Below, piece by piece: positions 8,527 to 20,373 of a stretch of 64,000 nt of DNA. The position numbers were made by a program, and so were the translations under genes. This stretch comes from Rhipidocladum racemiflorum (Eukaryota; Streptophyta; Magnoliopsida; Poales; Poaceae), in contig CM070577.1 in the NCBI GenBank assembly GCA_036346355.1, positions 78,824,509 through 78,888,508 on the forward strand. Direction: 5' to 3'. How positions within the stretch are numbered: the stretch's first letter is position 1; every line of letters starts with the position of its first letter. The notes below the pieces were generated by a model. The model saw only the letters and a list, made by a program, of their open reading frames with translations. It searched no databases and was not told the origin of the DNA.

Positions 8527-11500
8527 TGTAACATCCTCAAAATAAAAGAAAGCAAAAATAAATTAAAATTTTTAATTTATTATTTTAAACTAAATTTTTA
8601 GTATGTTGTGAACTTCTTTGAGCTTTGTTGCACAAGAAAAACCTTCTATTTTATTTACAAATGGAATCTTAACCTTGTTTATCAAAAACAAATTTAGCTC
8701 AAGATCAAAAATAAAATGTATTTAAATCAAACATTACCTTTATATCATTTCTACGAATCTTCCAAAAGGATTTAAAATGATTTGTTGCTAAGGAAAAATC
8801 ATTTTCAGAAGAAAAAAAACTTATTTCCAACATAAGCATTGTCAGATTTTTCTATAATTATTGGCACATTATTTTCACTTGAAATTTTTATGGTAGCTCA
8901 AATGCATTCTCAAGTTCCTTTAAAAAAATATTAATTAACAAAAATTTCTAAGGTGATTTGGTGCCTTAAATAAATTAGGAGGTGGGTGATGTCCAAAAAT
9001 CAGAAAGTGTATTTAATCTAATTCCTCCTCCCTTCATGGCCGCGCCCCACTCCAGCTACTCCCCGTCTTAGTCGAATGGCAAAATAGGGTCTTCTCGGCC
9101 CCCTAATGCTCAGAGCATCAATTCCTCGCCGACCTCCGGTCTTCCTCACCGCCGGCGAGACCCTCTGGCCGCATGACTGCGTGGTACCGCTTCCTTCCTT
9201 TGTTTTCTTCCATAACCAAGTGACTTCCAAGGTAAAACATTAGCACTAGCGCTCTCATTGAGCTTTTGATTCAATGTTAAGTGGGACCAATTAGATGAAT
9301 GCTCAAAAATCTGTGGGACCAATTAGTATGTTCTGATTTCTAATTCAGATTAGGAGATTGAGCACTAATTCAGATGATAAGACCTAACCGAAGTAGAGAT
9401 TTGATTGAAAGCTTAAAGGATCCTTGTCCTAAGAATACATATGTACATGTACAAATAACAGTAGGTATTTGTTCTCAATTAGAACCATAAAAGTTAGAAC
9501 AAAGAGGCTAGATGAATATAACCTCAAACTGGATTTCATCTTCAGATCATATGGACAGTTCAGGTGAATATATCCCAATCTACTGTATGCTCTGAATTTG
9601 ACTTTAATTCTTTGTATCTAATACGACAACAAGGAAACAGACTTAAGGAAAAAGGACTGAACCCAATCAAGTTGTTTAAACTGGATAGTGCATAGAATAA
9701 AGGTATGAGTGCTAAACTTAGAAGAACAACACACTTTATACGCTACCATCCTGTTCAAGCTATAAGTGAAAAGGGAAAGAAAGAGTCGCAAGAAACACAG
9801 CCTAGCCTGTAGTACAGTTCATTGGTTCCTTGCTCCGAGCTAGAAGGGCTAATTCAGTAGTATAAGCAACTGTGCAAACCATATTGTGCAAATTGGATGT
9901 TTGCTTTCAGAACTCCATTCCAAGTCTGTCACCGAATATCTTCAAATCTTATTGGACCAATCAAATGCCAGAGGTGACAAGAGCAAGCAACCAGTCCTCA
10001 ATCACTGAAGTTTCAGAGATAGGGCTTGACAATTCAAGTGTTTGATTCAGCAATTCTCTGAACCAATCCAGTGCCTGAAGTAAGACTGCTCAATGCACAA
10101 ATCAAAGAGAGGAAGCAGATGAGCGTTGGGTGGTTTTGGCTGGCACAATGCGCATCACTGAAGAAAAGTGCAGAGCACCAACCGAGCGCCATTGCTACTC
10201 ATCTCCCTCCTCCTTTCTCTACCACGCTTAGCCATTTCTCTGCTGAGTCTGCTGCCCAGCCAATCCTTCCTCCCTGCCATTGCCGAATCCCTGTCATGAT
10301 CAAGACTCCTCATTGCCCTGACCTTGGAGCTTGGCCACTGAGACGTCAAATTCGTAGGCATGATCACACCCCTGGCTCTCTGCTCTCCTATGCCCTCTAC
10401 CACGCCGATAGCTCAGCTAGCGTGCACGACATTGCCGCTAAGACCCTGCCATTGTTGTTCCCTTCTTCTTGACCAGCGAATCGAGTCACGGGCACCATGG
10501 CCATGCACATCACTCCTCACCTATTTGAGCCGCACGCTGGTCGCCATTGTTTCCACGCTGGCCATATCGCTTCCTCCATCACCCAAGCCGAACTCTGATT
10601 CACCCCATCGCCGCCATTGACACAAGGACTCATGTTGGGCTGAAATCCAATTGAGCCGCCGTTGAGTAGTCCTTCGCTTAACTTCGCCTAAAAACTTGTT
10701 TCTAGCTCACCGAACTCGTCCATCACCCCAATTGCAGCCTCCATCGCTCGAAGCTCCGCCATGCCACCCGATTTTCTTCCCCATCTCCGGCGCATGGTGC
10801 CGCACCACCTCGGCCTCCTCCGCCATGATGAATGCTTGGGATAGCATCTACTAGGCTCACCGGTGCTCACAGCCCACTTCTCCGTGTTTCGACGCCACCG
10901 AGCGCTGTCGCCGCAGCCGCCGTTCTTCTCCACCTCCGGCCAAGACGGCAAGCCGCCGCCACCGGCCTTCTCCCACTAGGTAAGCCTCAGAATCGTAACC
11001 CCCACGACCCCTTGGTGCTCCTCGACCCTTCTCCTCGCCGACGCCGCCTAGCTCCTCCACGCCTCGCCGCCATTAACGCCACCGCTGCACTGTCAAGCGC
11101 CACCTCCCGGCCAGCTTTAGTCCGAATTGACCGGTGCTCCTAGGTTCCTCTCCCGCCCTATAGCTCCTCGCGCCCACCTCCGGCCGCCTCGGGCTTGCCT
11201 CGGCCGGGCTGGCCTGCCTCCCTCGGCTCGCTCTGAGCCACTGCCGAGTGGGGACGGGTTGTCACCAAAGGCAAACCTTCAGAGACCATTCAAGTGGCAG
11301 AAATGCGCTTTCATGTTCAGAAGACGTATTTCTCCATTTATTTCGATTTTTCCAACCGAGCCACTTGATGTGATCATAAAATCTACATTGTAGCTCCAAA
11401 TCATGTCAAACCAACTTCTAAATTCGTATTAGATCATGTAGTTCCTAATTATAGAAAAACATTTCAAGTCTGTTCAATGCAAAGTATTTGAAATTCAAAT

Positions 11501-13455
11501 TTGAACTATAGGTCTAATATGTGCTCTATATACAATTTTTGCAAATGATCTCCAAATTCGATGAAACAAATTGTATTGTATTCCTTATGTCATTAGAGTT
11601 TCAAATATATAAAAATATTTAGATTTGGACTTAGTTTATACAAAATTTGTGATTAGGTCCTTTTCAACATGCTTAAATTTGAAATACTTATAGTTGTGCA
11701 AATAAATTTCAAATTATGGTGAAACAAGTTTTAATGCTCTCATGAAATGATACTCTCACTGTTTATATAAATTAAACTTATTTAATCATAGTTCAATAGC
11801 GTCATTTCATGTATAATATAAAGATTAAGTTTTCCCGATATGAATAGTGTTAGCGCATTGTATTTAACTTGTAATCCAATACCTAAACTGTTGAAGCATC
11901 ATAATTATGGGCTCTACGACAGTAGCTTACTAAGTTGCTTGTATACTTTTATTTGTCATTTATCAAGGTATCTATTAGTTCATCTAGGTTTTAAACATTG
12001 ATAGCTTTGCAACCAAATTTCAATATTATGAGATTTATCTTTTAAACCTTCTAAGTCTTACAACCTTATCTTTGTAATATTACTGTGGTTGAATCTTAAT
12101 CGTGCTCTTTTACCATTAAAAGAATATAAGAATGAAGTTTAGCAAAACTTTAAAAATGTGAATGACCGTAACTATTGCATGCAAATCAAATAGTTAAAAT
12201 GAACTCAAATATTGGTAAGACTGATTTGGTTATACCCCTAATGTCACATAGTTTTCAAATATATTAAAATATTTAAGTTTTGCCTTAATATGCCGTAAAT
12301 GCTTATTGATCGAAGTTTTGATACTTAAATAGTTCTAATAGTCGTAACTTTTGCAAACAAACTTAAAATTTGGTGAAACCAAATCCTAAAACCTTTAAAA
12401 GTGGTACCCTTCCTAGTTATGCAATAATAATATCTATTTTTGTAATATTGAACTAAAACCATATAAGGCCCTAATACTCTTTCATATTAAAAACATCGTA
12501 GTTGAAAGTGAAATATCGCGGGACCAACTTTAAAACACTCTTAGAGGTATCCCCTGATAGTTCCTAAAGAATGGTTAAAAAATTTATTAAGATGCAGTCA
12601 CATTCGTAAAACAAAAACGACACCGTCCATGCATGTAAAATTGTGACATTTAAGCCTTTTCGGCCACCCGTAGAATACCTCGTCTAAATATAAAGATTAG
12701 AGGGAATAGCTCAAAACCATTCTATAATGTTTGTACTACCATAATATGGAAAAACATTTAATTAATGATTTGCTTTGCATCTGAATTCTATTAGCACAAC
12801 AGGCCTAATTGTCATGAAAGTTGGTAACTTGTTATCTGAATAGTTGGATTTATTAAACCCTAAGGTAAAATGTTTATGTCACTAGAATCATCATATAATC
12901 ATGTAAATGTAACCTCTAGCCCTATCCTCTAAACCCAACTTATATAAATCAACTTTTGTGCAAATTATACTTAAGACTAAGTATTGTTCACATGAACACT
13001 TTTAATCTTAATTGTATTAATCCAAACAATCTTAGCTTCTTGGATTTGAAAAATGAAAATAATCATATACGTAATTTTGGCCCCTTGAATTCGTAAATGG
13101 TAACTTTCGTTAAACACGATTTTATGTTCTGCGCTAGTTGGACCCAAAATCTTAATTTCGCCAAACCACACACACTCGCTTGTTTCATGAGTGATTATAT
13201 TGTGATTGTATTCGACTTCTTTTTGCCACATGTATTGTATGTTTACTTTTCGTTTGTTCTCTCTTTTTCGGATTTGGATGTTGCTTCGCTTTTTATGATA
13301 CGGCGTATAGACACCGATATTTCAGATACATTCGTCGACGACCCCGACTCCACGCAAGAAATCACTGAGCAAGGCAAGCACCCTCCTTTGACCATATTGA
13401 ACCCACTATTTCAATTAGTTTACTTTGTTTGTCAAAATTATTATGCATGCGCTAT
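8527..13455 (+). mobile_element. LTR of gypsy family D, left part (solo LTR, 8527-39179)
   Basis: It starts TGTAACATCC after the TSD ggttc (8522-8526). Its other end is TTCCGACA at 39179, followed by ggttc again (39180-39184). With the nested array removed, one LTR of about 6.5 kb remains with no PBS, gag or pol of its own, so it is a solo LTR. Layout parallels LTR-A: an AT-rich start, a GC-rich block (about 9018-9230 and 10071-11280), a long AT-rich block, then a conserved segment at 13300-13450 (GACTCCACGCAAGAAATC...GAGCAAGGCAAGC...ATTATGCATGC) that aligns with 15245-15390 of LTR-A. GC-rich open frames in 10071-11393 carry no domain. GCTAT at 13451-13455 is the target duplicated by the LTR-A insertion. 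Confidence 0.8.
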
Positions 13456-13965
13456 TGTAACACCCCAAAATTTTGCTTTTCTTAAATTCTTGTGTGAATT
13501 GGCACTTTGGTGAATTTTTGGAATTTTCTGGAATTTATTTGGAATTATTTGGAATTTATTTGAATTTATTCCATTTTGAAATAATTAAAGAATTAAACTT
13601 TGCAAATAAAAATTTATTGGAAATATTTTATTTGAGTCCAAAATGCCCCAAAGTATTTTCCATAATTTTTCTGAAATTTTTCTGAGTCTTTTGCTATTTT
13701 TAATGAATTAAATGAATTACTGGGAATTATTTTAAATATTAAATCGCTGGAAAATCCAAACCGGGTTTGCACTGTTCATCCGACCCGAGCCACGTAGTCA
13801 AGCCAAACCCACTCGGCCGAACCGGACCCGAACCCAACTCGCGTGACCGTTGGATCTGGATCCAACGGCTCACGATGAGCCACGTAGCCCAGTCCGAGTC
13901 CTCGCCGACCGCCGCCGCTTCGTGGGTGGGCCTCGGTTTCCATACAGAGTACGGACGCCGAGGGC

Positions 13966-13974
13966 CTATTTATT
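13966..13974 (+). promoter_or_regulatory. TATA-like box of LTR P1
   Basis: CTATTTATT lies 510 bases into the LTR at the end of the GC-rich upstream block. It is conserved in P2 (24326-24334) and P3 (34695-34703), and as GCTATTTAAT on the minus strand of the other array. This is the likely core promoter; the start site is not determined. Confidence 0.55.
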
Positions 13975-15150
13975 GGCGCCGTCTTCCGTGTCGTGACCTA
14001 GACTTCCGTGGCGCACTCCATAGCCCCAACTTCGCCGCCCGAGCCGCCAGATCGCGCCGCTTAGAGCTCGCCGGAGTTGCCTCTTCCTCCGCTGTGGTTC
14101 TTGCCGACAGCCGCCATCTCCGCTGCCCTCCGCCGCTGCAGCCCAGATCCGAACCGGGAGGCCACGACGCTGGCCCGGCGTCCAACTCACTCGCCGGAGG
14201 AGCCTCGCAACGCCGCGGCCTAGGTCGCCGCCTCAAGACGGCCACCAAGGCCACAGACGCCATCACTGCCCCTGCGAGCACCGCCACCGTCCGATCAACA
14301 TCCGACGCCCAGATCTCGCCACGCCACCCGCCGGTGAGATCCCGCTCCAAATCCCAGATTCAATCTCAACCGTTGGATCTAGATCCAACGGCCCAGATCA
14401 AACGCTGCTAACCTAAACGCATGAGACCCAAAGATTAACTGGGCCGTTGAATTTCAAATCAACGGCCGAGATTGCGCCACGCTGTCGGGAAGGCTGACCG
14501 CGCGTCAAGACAAATACCAGCGCACAGCTGCGTGACGCCGACACGCCGGCCCGTGTCGGGCCGCTTGGTCGAACCGCACCATGACGCCACGCCGACGCCA
14601 TGGCGGGCTCAAGATGTCGGCGGCCGGCCGTCTCACCAGATACGACGCCAAGAACGACGTCACCGGTGGGTCCCACCTGGCAAAGATCGTGGCCGAGCCT
14701 CACCGACGCCAAGAAGTGACGCTACCCGAGGGGACCCACCGCTGGGCCGACACATGGAGCCGTGGACCGAGTCCACCGTGGACCGAGCCAAGCCGTGGTC
14801 GAGCCCATGGATCACCGACGCCACCGCCCAATCGAGGCTGCCACGTGGTCCAGCCGACGCAATAATTAATTTCCAAAAAGAAAATGATTTATTAATTCGA
14901 AGTAATGATTTGATTTTGATTCAAACTTCAAACGCTTATAACTTTTGGCGCTTCAACTCCGATTTGAGTGATTCAAATTTCTAAATTTGTATAAAATTGA
15001 GATCTACCTAATTATGAATTTTATTTAATTTTTGGACTAAAGTTTTCCTCTGTAATATTATTTAATTGATTATTTAAACTTTAAATAATTATAACTTTTG
15101 CATTTAAACTCCAAATTTGACGATTCCAGTTCCTAAAAATTCATAAAATT

Positions 15151-15393
15151 ATGTTCTCTCTGTTTATGGATTTTATTTGGATGTTTGGACACTTTTGGTC
15201 TTCTGTTTTATTCATTTGTTGTTATTTGCACGCGTTACGAGTAGACGTTGAAGTTCCGGAAGGATTCGAAGGAGAAGTACTGACTCAGGATCCAACTCAA
15301 GACCAAGAACAAGTACTTTTTGAAGGCAAGTTGTGCTTTGACCATGTTGATCCTATTTTGAAACCTATTTTGGTTCAAATTATTGCATGCTAG
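15151..15393 (+). other. Short reading frame conserved in family A LTRs (80 codons)
   Basis: The translated frame includes VDVEVPEGFEGEVLTQDPTQ and QVLFEGKLCFDHVDPI. It is identical at 35864-36106 (P3), damaged in P2 (25501-25743), and its second half recurs in the minus-strand LTRs (59358-59546) and, diverged, in LTR-D (13300-13450). The conserved core spans an AAG|GCAAGT sequence that matches a GC-type splice donor. It may be a conserved RNA-level signal or an LTR-encoded peptide. No known domain. Confidence 0.4.
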
Positions 15394-16848
15394 TTCAATT
15401 AGAAAATACTTTATTTAAATATGGGAAATTAGATAAATGCCAAATTGTTGTATGACACCTTGATTAATTAAATATGTGCCATGACCCTTGTCACCCTAGT
15501 TGTGGTTTACTAGTTGGACATTATTAAATTGCCAACATGGGAAATTAGATCGTTGTAGTATGTTGCTTAGACTGCTTACGTGCTCATGACATGATTTTGG
15601 ACAATCAAATGTTAATATTGACTTAATGATATATTGAACCTGTTTTGGAAAGGTATCATGTGATGTTGATGGCACGTGGTGCATGGTAATCAACTGGGTT
15701 TGATAAATAGTTTTCGGCGGGCATGTGGCAAGAATGATCAGTGGGCCGCTTGTGGCAATCGGGATGTTGATTTGGTTCTTCGGGTAGTCTTGCCCTGGTC
15801 ACCCTAAGGACTTAACCTTGCAAGCCTTTGAACTGAGTCAATCTTGCAACCACATGTCTCAGTAATGGGACGGACCTAGTTGATTAAGTTGCTAATAACG
15901 CACTGTGGGACCTCAGGAGGTCAACTACACCCTTTGTGTAAGTTGTACTGGGAGCGTCACGGGCTGCGCCAGGTACCCATCTAACGGTTGGTTGGCCTAA
16001 ACTTCGCCTTAGCTAAGGGAAGGGTTAGTGTGCAACAACCGGGGAGGACCACTTGTGCTGTTAGAAGTTTCCGAAAGACTTTGTTACGGGAACTCGCCTT
16101 TGTGGTGTTTGACTGTATCTTGTGGGTAAAGTGCATAACCTCTGCAGAGTGTAGAATCTATTCGAATAGCCGTGTCCGCGGTAATGGACATCGCTCGGGA
16201 ATTACAGTCAAGGGTTAGACTTTCTTGAAAATAACTTGGACTTGAAGGGTTGGGTTGGATTAATAATGATGTTGATGGAAACGTGGATTAGGATGGGAAA
16301 GATGTTTACTAAACTCCTTGAAAAGTTATCTATGCTTTACTTGTGACTACCGCTGAATCTACTTATGATACTTGTTAAATGTCAAGCATCGCAAAAATAC
16401 CTTGAGCTATTCCTTTGTATTAAGCCATGCATGTAGTATATTAGCTGCATTCTGCATGCATGACTTGGCCGAGTACCAAGTACTCACCCTTGCCACAATA
16501 CAACACCGGTTGAAGAGGGGACTACACCAGCTTTGGAGGAGGAGCTCCAAGAGGAACCGTCTACTTAGGAGCGAGCCCACCGCTGCCTGTGGTATACTGG
16601 ATGGCGCCACGGTTATCTTATTTTTTTGCTGCTACTATTTCTCTCTTACTAAGTTTCGCCTCGCGAGGCGATATTTGTAACTTGACCATAAGGTCGAGTA
16701 ACCGCTTGACTATTTAATTAAAGTACTTTATTAGTATCGAGGGGTATGATTGTGATATTTACCGATGTTAAGATTGTGTGCACTAGCGCGTTCCTGGACT
16801 AGTGCTGAATACACAGAGGGTCCGGATTTGCAAATTCGGGTCCCGACA

Positions 16849-18123
16849 GCTATGTTCCTTAAACTTGCTATATTGTGGGATGCGGTAGAACTAAACATGG
16901 ATTGTGGGATTACCTCAATTATTTGTTGACATGAGAACATTGGAAACCCTAGGTTATGGTTAGACAAAAGGTAATGTCAATTTGGTATACTCGATTATTA
17001 TTTGCACATGCTTAGTATGCTCTAGTAATGGGATCATGAATGGATGGTTACACTGTTCATGATAATCAATGAGAATAGACCTGTTTTGGAAGAGACGGGT
17101 GGTGTCTCATGATTTTGAAAGGTTGGTTATGACAGTAAAGGATACCGATAGTTTGTTAAAAATGAAAATAAAACTATGTTTTGACACAGGTGGATTATGG
17201 CAATAGCCGGAGGTGTAAGCATTAACTTACACGTAGTGTAGGGGGAGTTTCCACCTGGGTTAATTTAAGGACCGAACATAGTGTTGTTAAATCCAAGAAT
17301 TACCGTACAACCACAATGCTATTTATGGGGTAGCCTCAACCTACTAAGTTATTTAAAACTGGCTTTGCACATTGGGAGGCCGAAGTAGCACAAGCCTTAA
17401 ACCCTTTCGAGTTGGCTTGTAAGGGGCTTCCACATGGACTTGTGGGTAATCGCATACCGATGCAACGGTGTACGCCTCACTATGGGAAGGAACACGTGTT
17501 CTTGATCTCGCGCAATGAGAATTTATATCTTCCCAAATTTTTGTTCCTACCATAGTAAGGATTTAACGCCACTGGGCTGGTGTAAAGTCGATTAAATAAT
17601 GTAACAGCTTGTGTATGATTTTCCTCGCGGCACACCTAAGGAAGTGTGTTAATTTGCAATGCACAAAGGGAAAATCATTATTTGTGGGTAAAGTTGTACA
17701 ACTCACAGAGTCTAAACTTTTCAAAAGCCGCTCCCACGATTATGAGAGTCTTCGTGCGCTCACACTAAGTTAGAGTTTTGGTACTTTTATAAAATGGATG
17801 GAACTTAATGGTAGTTGGAAAGAATCATGTGAAAAGTGTTGTGGTCAATGGAAGATGTTGTTGATGTCAATGGTATGGGAATGGACGGTACTTTACTCAC
17901 AATCATGGAGGATTGTGAGATTGTTATTACTCTATTTATACTTGTTATTTACATATCTGTCAATTGCTTTACAAATTTTCGCTTACAATCTATTATTCTG
18001 TATTTACAATTCAATTCGGCTTTATGCAAAAATAACTTAGTAGCTTCCCATGACATAGCCTGCATTTACTTTATACATTTGTGATACACTACAAGTCTTG
18101 CGAGTACATACGTGTACTCAACC
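16849..18123 (+). repeat. Copy of the LTR-D tail carried in the tandem unit (first copy)
   Basis: Starts with the TSD GCTAT, then continues with LTR-D sequence identical in layout to 37562-38833, ending at GTACTCAACC. At 18117-18123 (CTCAACC) it joins family A leader sequence (CTAGCTAGAATGGTC), whereas in the genuine LTR-D the text continues TTGCTATTGTTG. The normal family A leader, seen at 57937 downward, has PBS and GGCTCAACCCTAAGCTAG at this point. The join is therefore a duplication breakpoint with a 7-bp microhomology. Confidence 0.88.
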
Positions 18124-18302
18124 CTAGCTAGAATGGTCATAGAGAGGTTAAAACCTATTTTCTAAAAGCTAAAAGGTTGTCAAGATAAGAAATGATATCT
18201 CGACTTATCCCCTTCTCTCTTTTCTTGCCTCTTGCTGAATTTTTCTCTTACCTTGTCACGATTTAAAAATTTCGAATTCTTACGTGAGCACTCTTGTGAC
18301 AG

Positions 18303-19019
18303 ATGGAGGGAGAGTTCAACTACGTCGATCTGGAGGTTGGTCACGCCTCTGATCTTTGGCGTATGCTACAGACTCTCTGAGACTTTTAGAAGCCACAATA
18401 GCAAGTGGAAGTGATCAGAAAATCAGGATTGATCAAGTCTTTCGACGTGAAGATTGTGGTGCCTGCTAGGAAGAAGGGCCTGTGCAATCGCTCGATACAC
18501 CAGACCGCCAGAGGTCTACAATGCAGATGGGTATCCAAGAAGTATCACGACGAGCAATGCGGCACATTACCCGTATCTACGCCAGAGAGTTGGAGAGCAC
18601 GGTGTTCCGTTATCATCCGCAGAAGCAATAACCTTCTTGACCCGAAGGCGATTCAGGATGAGGATGCCATGGTCACACAATTGGCACGACTTGTTGTTGC
18701 CTGTGAGGATGTACTCGATGATACAAGCAAGGAGCTGTAAGGCCCGCAAGGAGATCACGACAGAGAAGAACAGTGGCGGGAAGCTCAAGAGTATGTGTCA
18801 CACCTTCCGCAAAGGATTGGAGAGTTAGAGACGGCATTGTACGCACTGCAGCCGGAGCCAATGCTCGAGCCGCACGAGCTGCACTGAGGAGCCAGAGCTT
18901 GAGGAGGACATCGCTTCTTCGACTACCACAGATGACACAGCTTGCCGGACATGGCAATCGTTTCGCCTATGCCGCAAAGCATCCGTACTCCAGGCCGTGG
19001 AGGTTTTCTCGATGAGTGA
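18303..19019 (+). pseudogene. ORF0 upstream of gag, unit 1 (broken)
   Basis: Counterpart of the 239-codon ORF at 28650-29369. It starts at the same ATG after the acceptor-like GTGACAG, but codon 26 is a stop (TGA at 18378-18380, where unit 2 has GGA). Further substitutions and frameshifts follow, mostly at CAG, CCG or CTG triplets. No product is expected as written. The function of ORF0 is discussed at the unit 2 copy. Confidence 0.75.
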
Positions 19020-19299
19020 GCGTAGGTTCTATAGTGAGACTCCTTCGCCGAGTCGCGTCATAGAATAAAGAGTCACCCTTTAGGCGTTAGACTCAGTGTT
19101 AGTTCGATTTGGATTTTCATTGCTTGTCGAGTGTGCAAGATGTGTTGCAAGGCCCTTAGGCATTGTAAGCAACCATACCAAGTTATTGATATCATTAGTT
19201 AATAAAGTTGGACTTTAAGTTACACTTTTCCCCGCATAAGTTTCCTGTTACTTGTCTATTCTTCTTCCCTCTCATCTCTAAGCCTTGGAGCAACCGACG

Positions 19300-20310
19300 A
19301 TGGTGAACACCATGAAACTTTGGAGGCAATGGAAGTGGTTCTCGCCAACGAAAACCCCAATGATGGAGCACCAAAGACCGCCACTAGACATGCAGAATTT
19401 TGGAGCATTTCTTGCTGCTCAGACTCGCTTGATGCATGCTATGATGCAACAGATGCAACACGCCATCGCCAGGCCACCGCTAAACAAGTCAATCGTGGAC
19501 AACGCCGTAATACAAGACTGCCAGAGTTCATGAGGACCCATCCACCCACTTTTTCTCGGGAATGCCAATCCGCTGGAGGCCGACGATCGTTAAGGTCAAT
19601 TGAGAGGAAGCTACACATTGCTCAATGCATAGGAAATGAGAAGGTACTCTACGCTTCTCATCAGTTTGAAGGAACAACCGCTGAATGGTGGGAGAACTTC
19701 TGTGCCACGCAAGTGAACCCTCAGGACATCACTTGGGAGGAGTTCACAACTGCATTCCGTCAGTATCACGTGCCTAAAGGAATCATGGATCTCAAGAAGG
19801 AGGAGTTCAGAGCACTGAAGCAAGGTAATCGGCCTGTGGCCGAATACCTGAACAAGTTTACACAACTTGCTCGCTACGCACCTGAGGATATAGCGACAGA
19901 TAAAGCCGCATACCTCGCTTTCATGAAGGGACTTAACTCAGGATTGCAGGTGGGATTGATCACCCACACCTTTCCAGATTTCCAGGAGCTTGTGAATAAG
20001 GCGCTTATTCTTGAGGACAAGCGCAAGGAACTGGATGAGAATAGGAAGCGCAGGATGCAACAAACAGGATCACGCCAGTGGAACGCAATACCGAGAGTTG
20101 CACCAAATCAATTTTTCAGATTCCAGCCACGTAATGCAACAAGGACACCGTCACCGGCACCAAGACCCGTCAATCGTAACTATCGACCTCAGCACCAACC
20201 GTAAACGCCGCTCAGTGCAAATAACAAGGAACAGTGAGACGCCGCTACAATCGCAACGAGCCAGGACACTTTGCCAACAGCTTGCCCAAAGAAGACAAAT
20301 GGAGTGACCC
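19300..20310 (+). pseudogene. Family A gag, unit 1 (frameshifted)
   Basis: ATG at 19300 (MVNT). The frame is lost at 19346, where two bases are missing compared with other copies, and the main gag domain is read in the frame open from 19320: THPPTFS, SIERKLHIAQCIGNEKVLYA, FEGTTAEWWENF, WEEFTTAFRQYHVP, ALKQGNRPVAEYLNKFTQLA. This is the Retrotrans_gag domain that forms the virus-like particle. The basic C-terminal region ends in a zinc knuckle that is damaged (RYNRNEPGHFANSLP). Further frameshifts occur near 20200. The acceptor-like ACAG seen before gag in the other copies reads GACG here. Confidence 0.82.
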
Positions 20311-20373
20311 AGCCGCTTTAATCTGGGATCCACACCAGCCAGGACGCCAGCGCCAGGAGCCACACCCCAGACG

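Larger units (their letters stand above)
13456..16848 (+). mobile_element. Family A LTR, copy P1 (3.4 kb)
   Basis: It begins TGTAACACCCC and ends GGTCCCGACA, flanked on both sides by GCTAT (13451-13455 and 16849-16853), exactly as a solo LTR would be. The AT-rich start is followed by a GC-rich block holding palindromes at 13847-13868, 14370-14391 and 14442-14467, a TATA-like box, an AT-rich block, a short conserved reading frame (15151-15393), and a tail with GAGTACCAAGTACTCACCC. No PBS follows. The next 1.27 kb are LTR-D sequence. Compared with copies P2 and P3, the AT-rich parts are almost identical, while the GC-rich part shows many small indels. Confidence 0.92.

Noticed and set aside
10071..11393. 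Several GC-rich open frames of 80-130 codons on both strands
   Set aside because: They overlap on opposite strands, show no domain, and lie within the GC-rich block of LTR-D. The openness is a composition effect.
13473..13685. 70-codon frame at each family A LTR start (also 23800, 34165)
   Set aside because: AT-rich low-complexity sequence. Its near-identity reflects recent LTR duplication, and it is not conserved in the minus-strand LTRs.
17353..17553. 66-codon minus-strand frame repeated at 27695 and 38047
   Set aside because: It lies within the duplicated LTR-D tail. Repetition is explained by the tandem duplication, and there is no domain.
13456..18123. LTR-A plus LTR-D tail considered as a single 4.7-kb chimeric LTR
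   Set aside because: GCTAT flanks LTR-A alone at 13451 and 16849, the minus-strand LTRs lack the tail, and the tail continues as normal LTR-D after the last copy.
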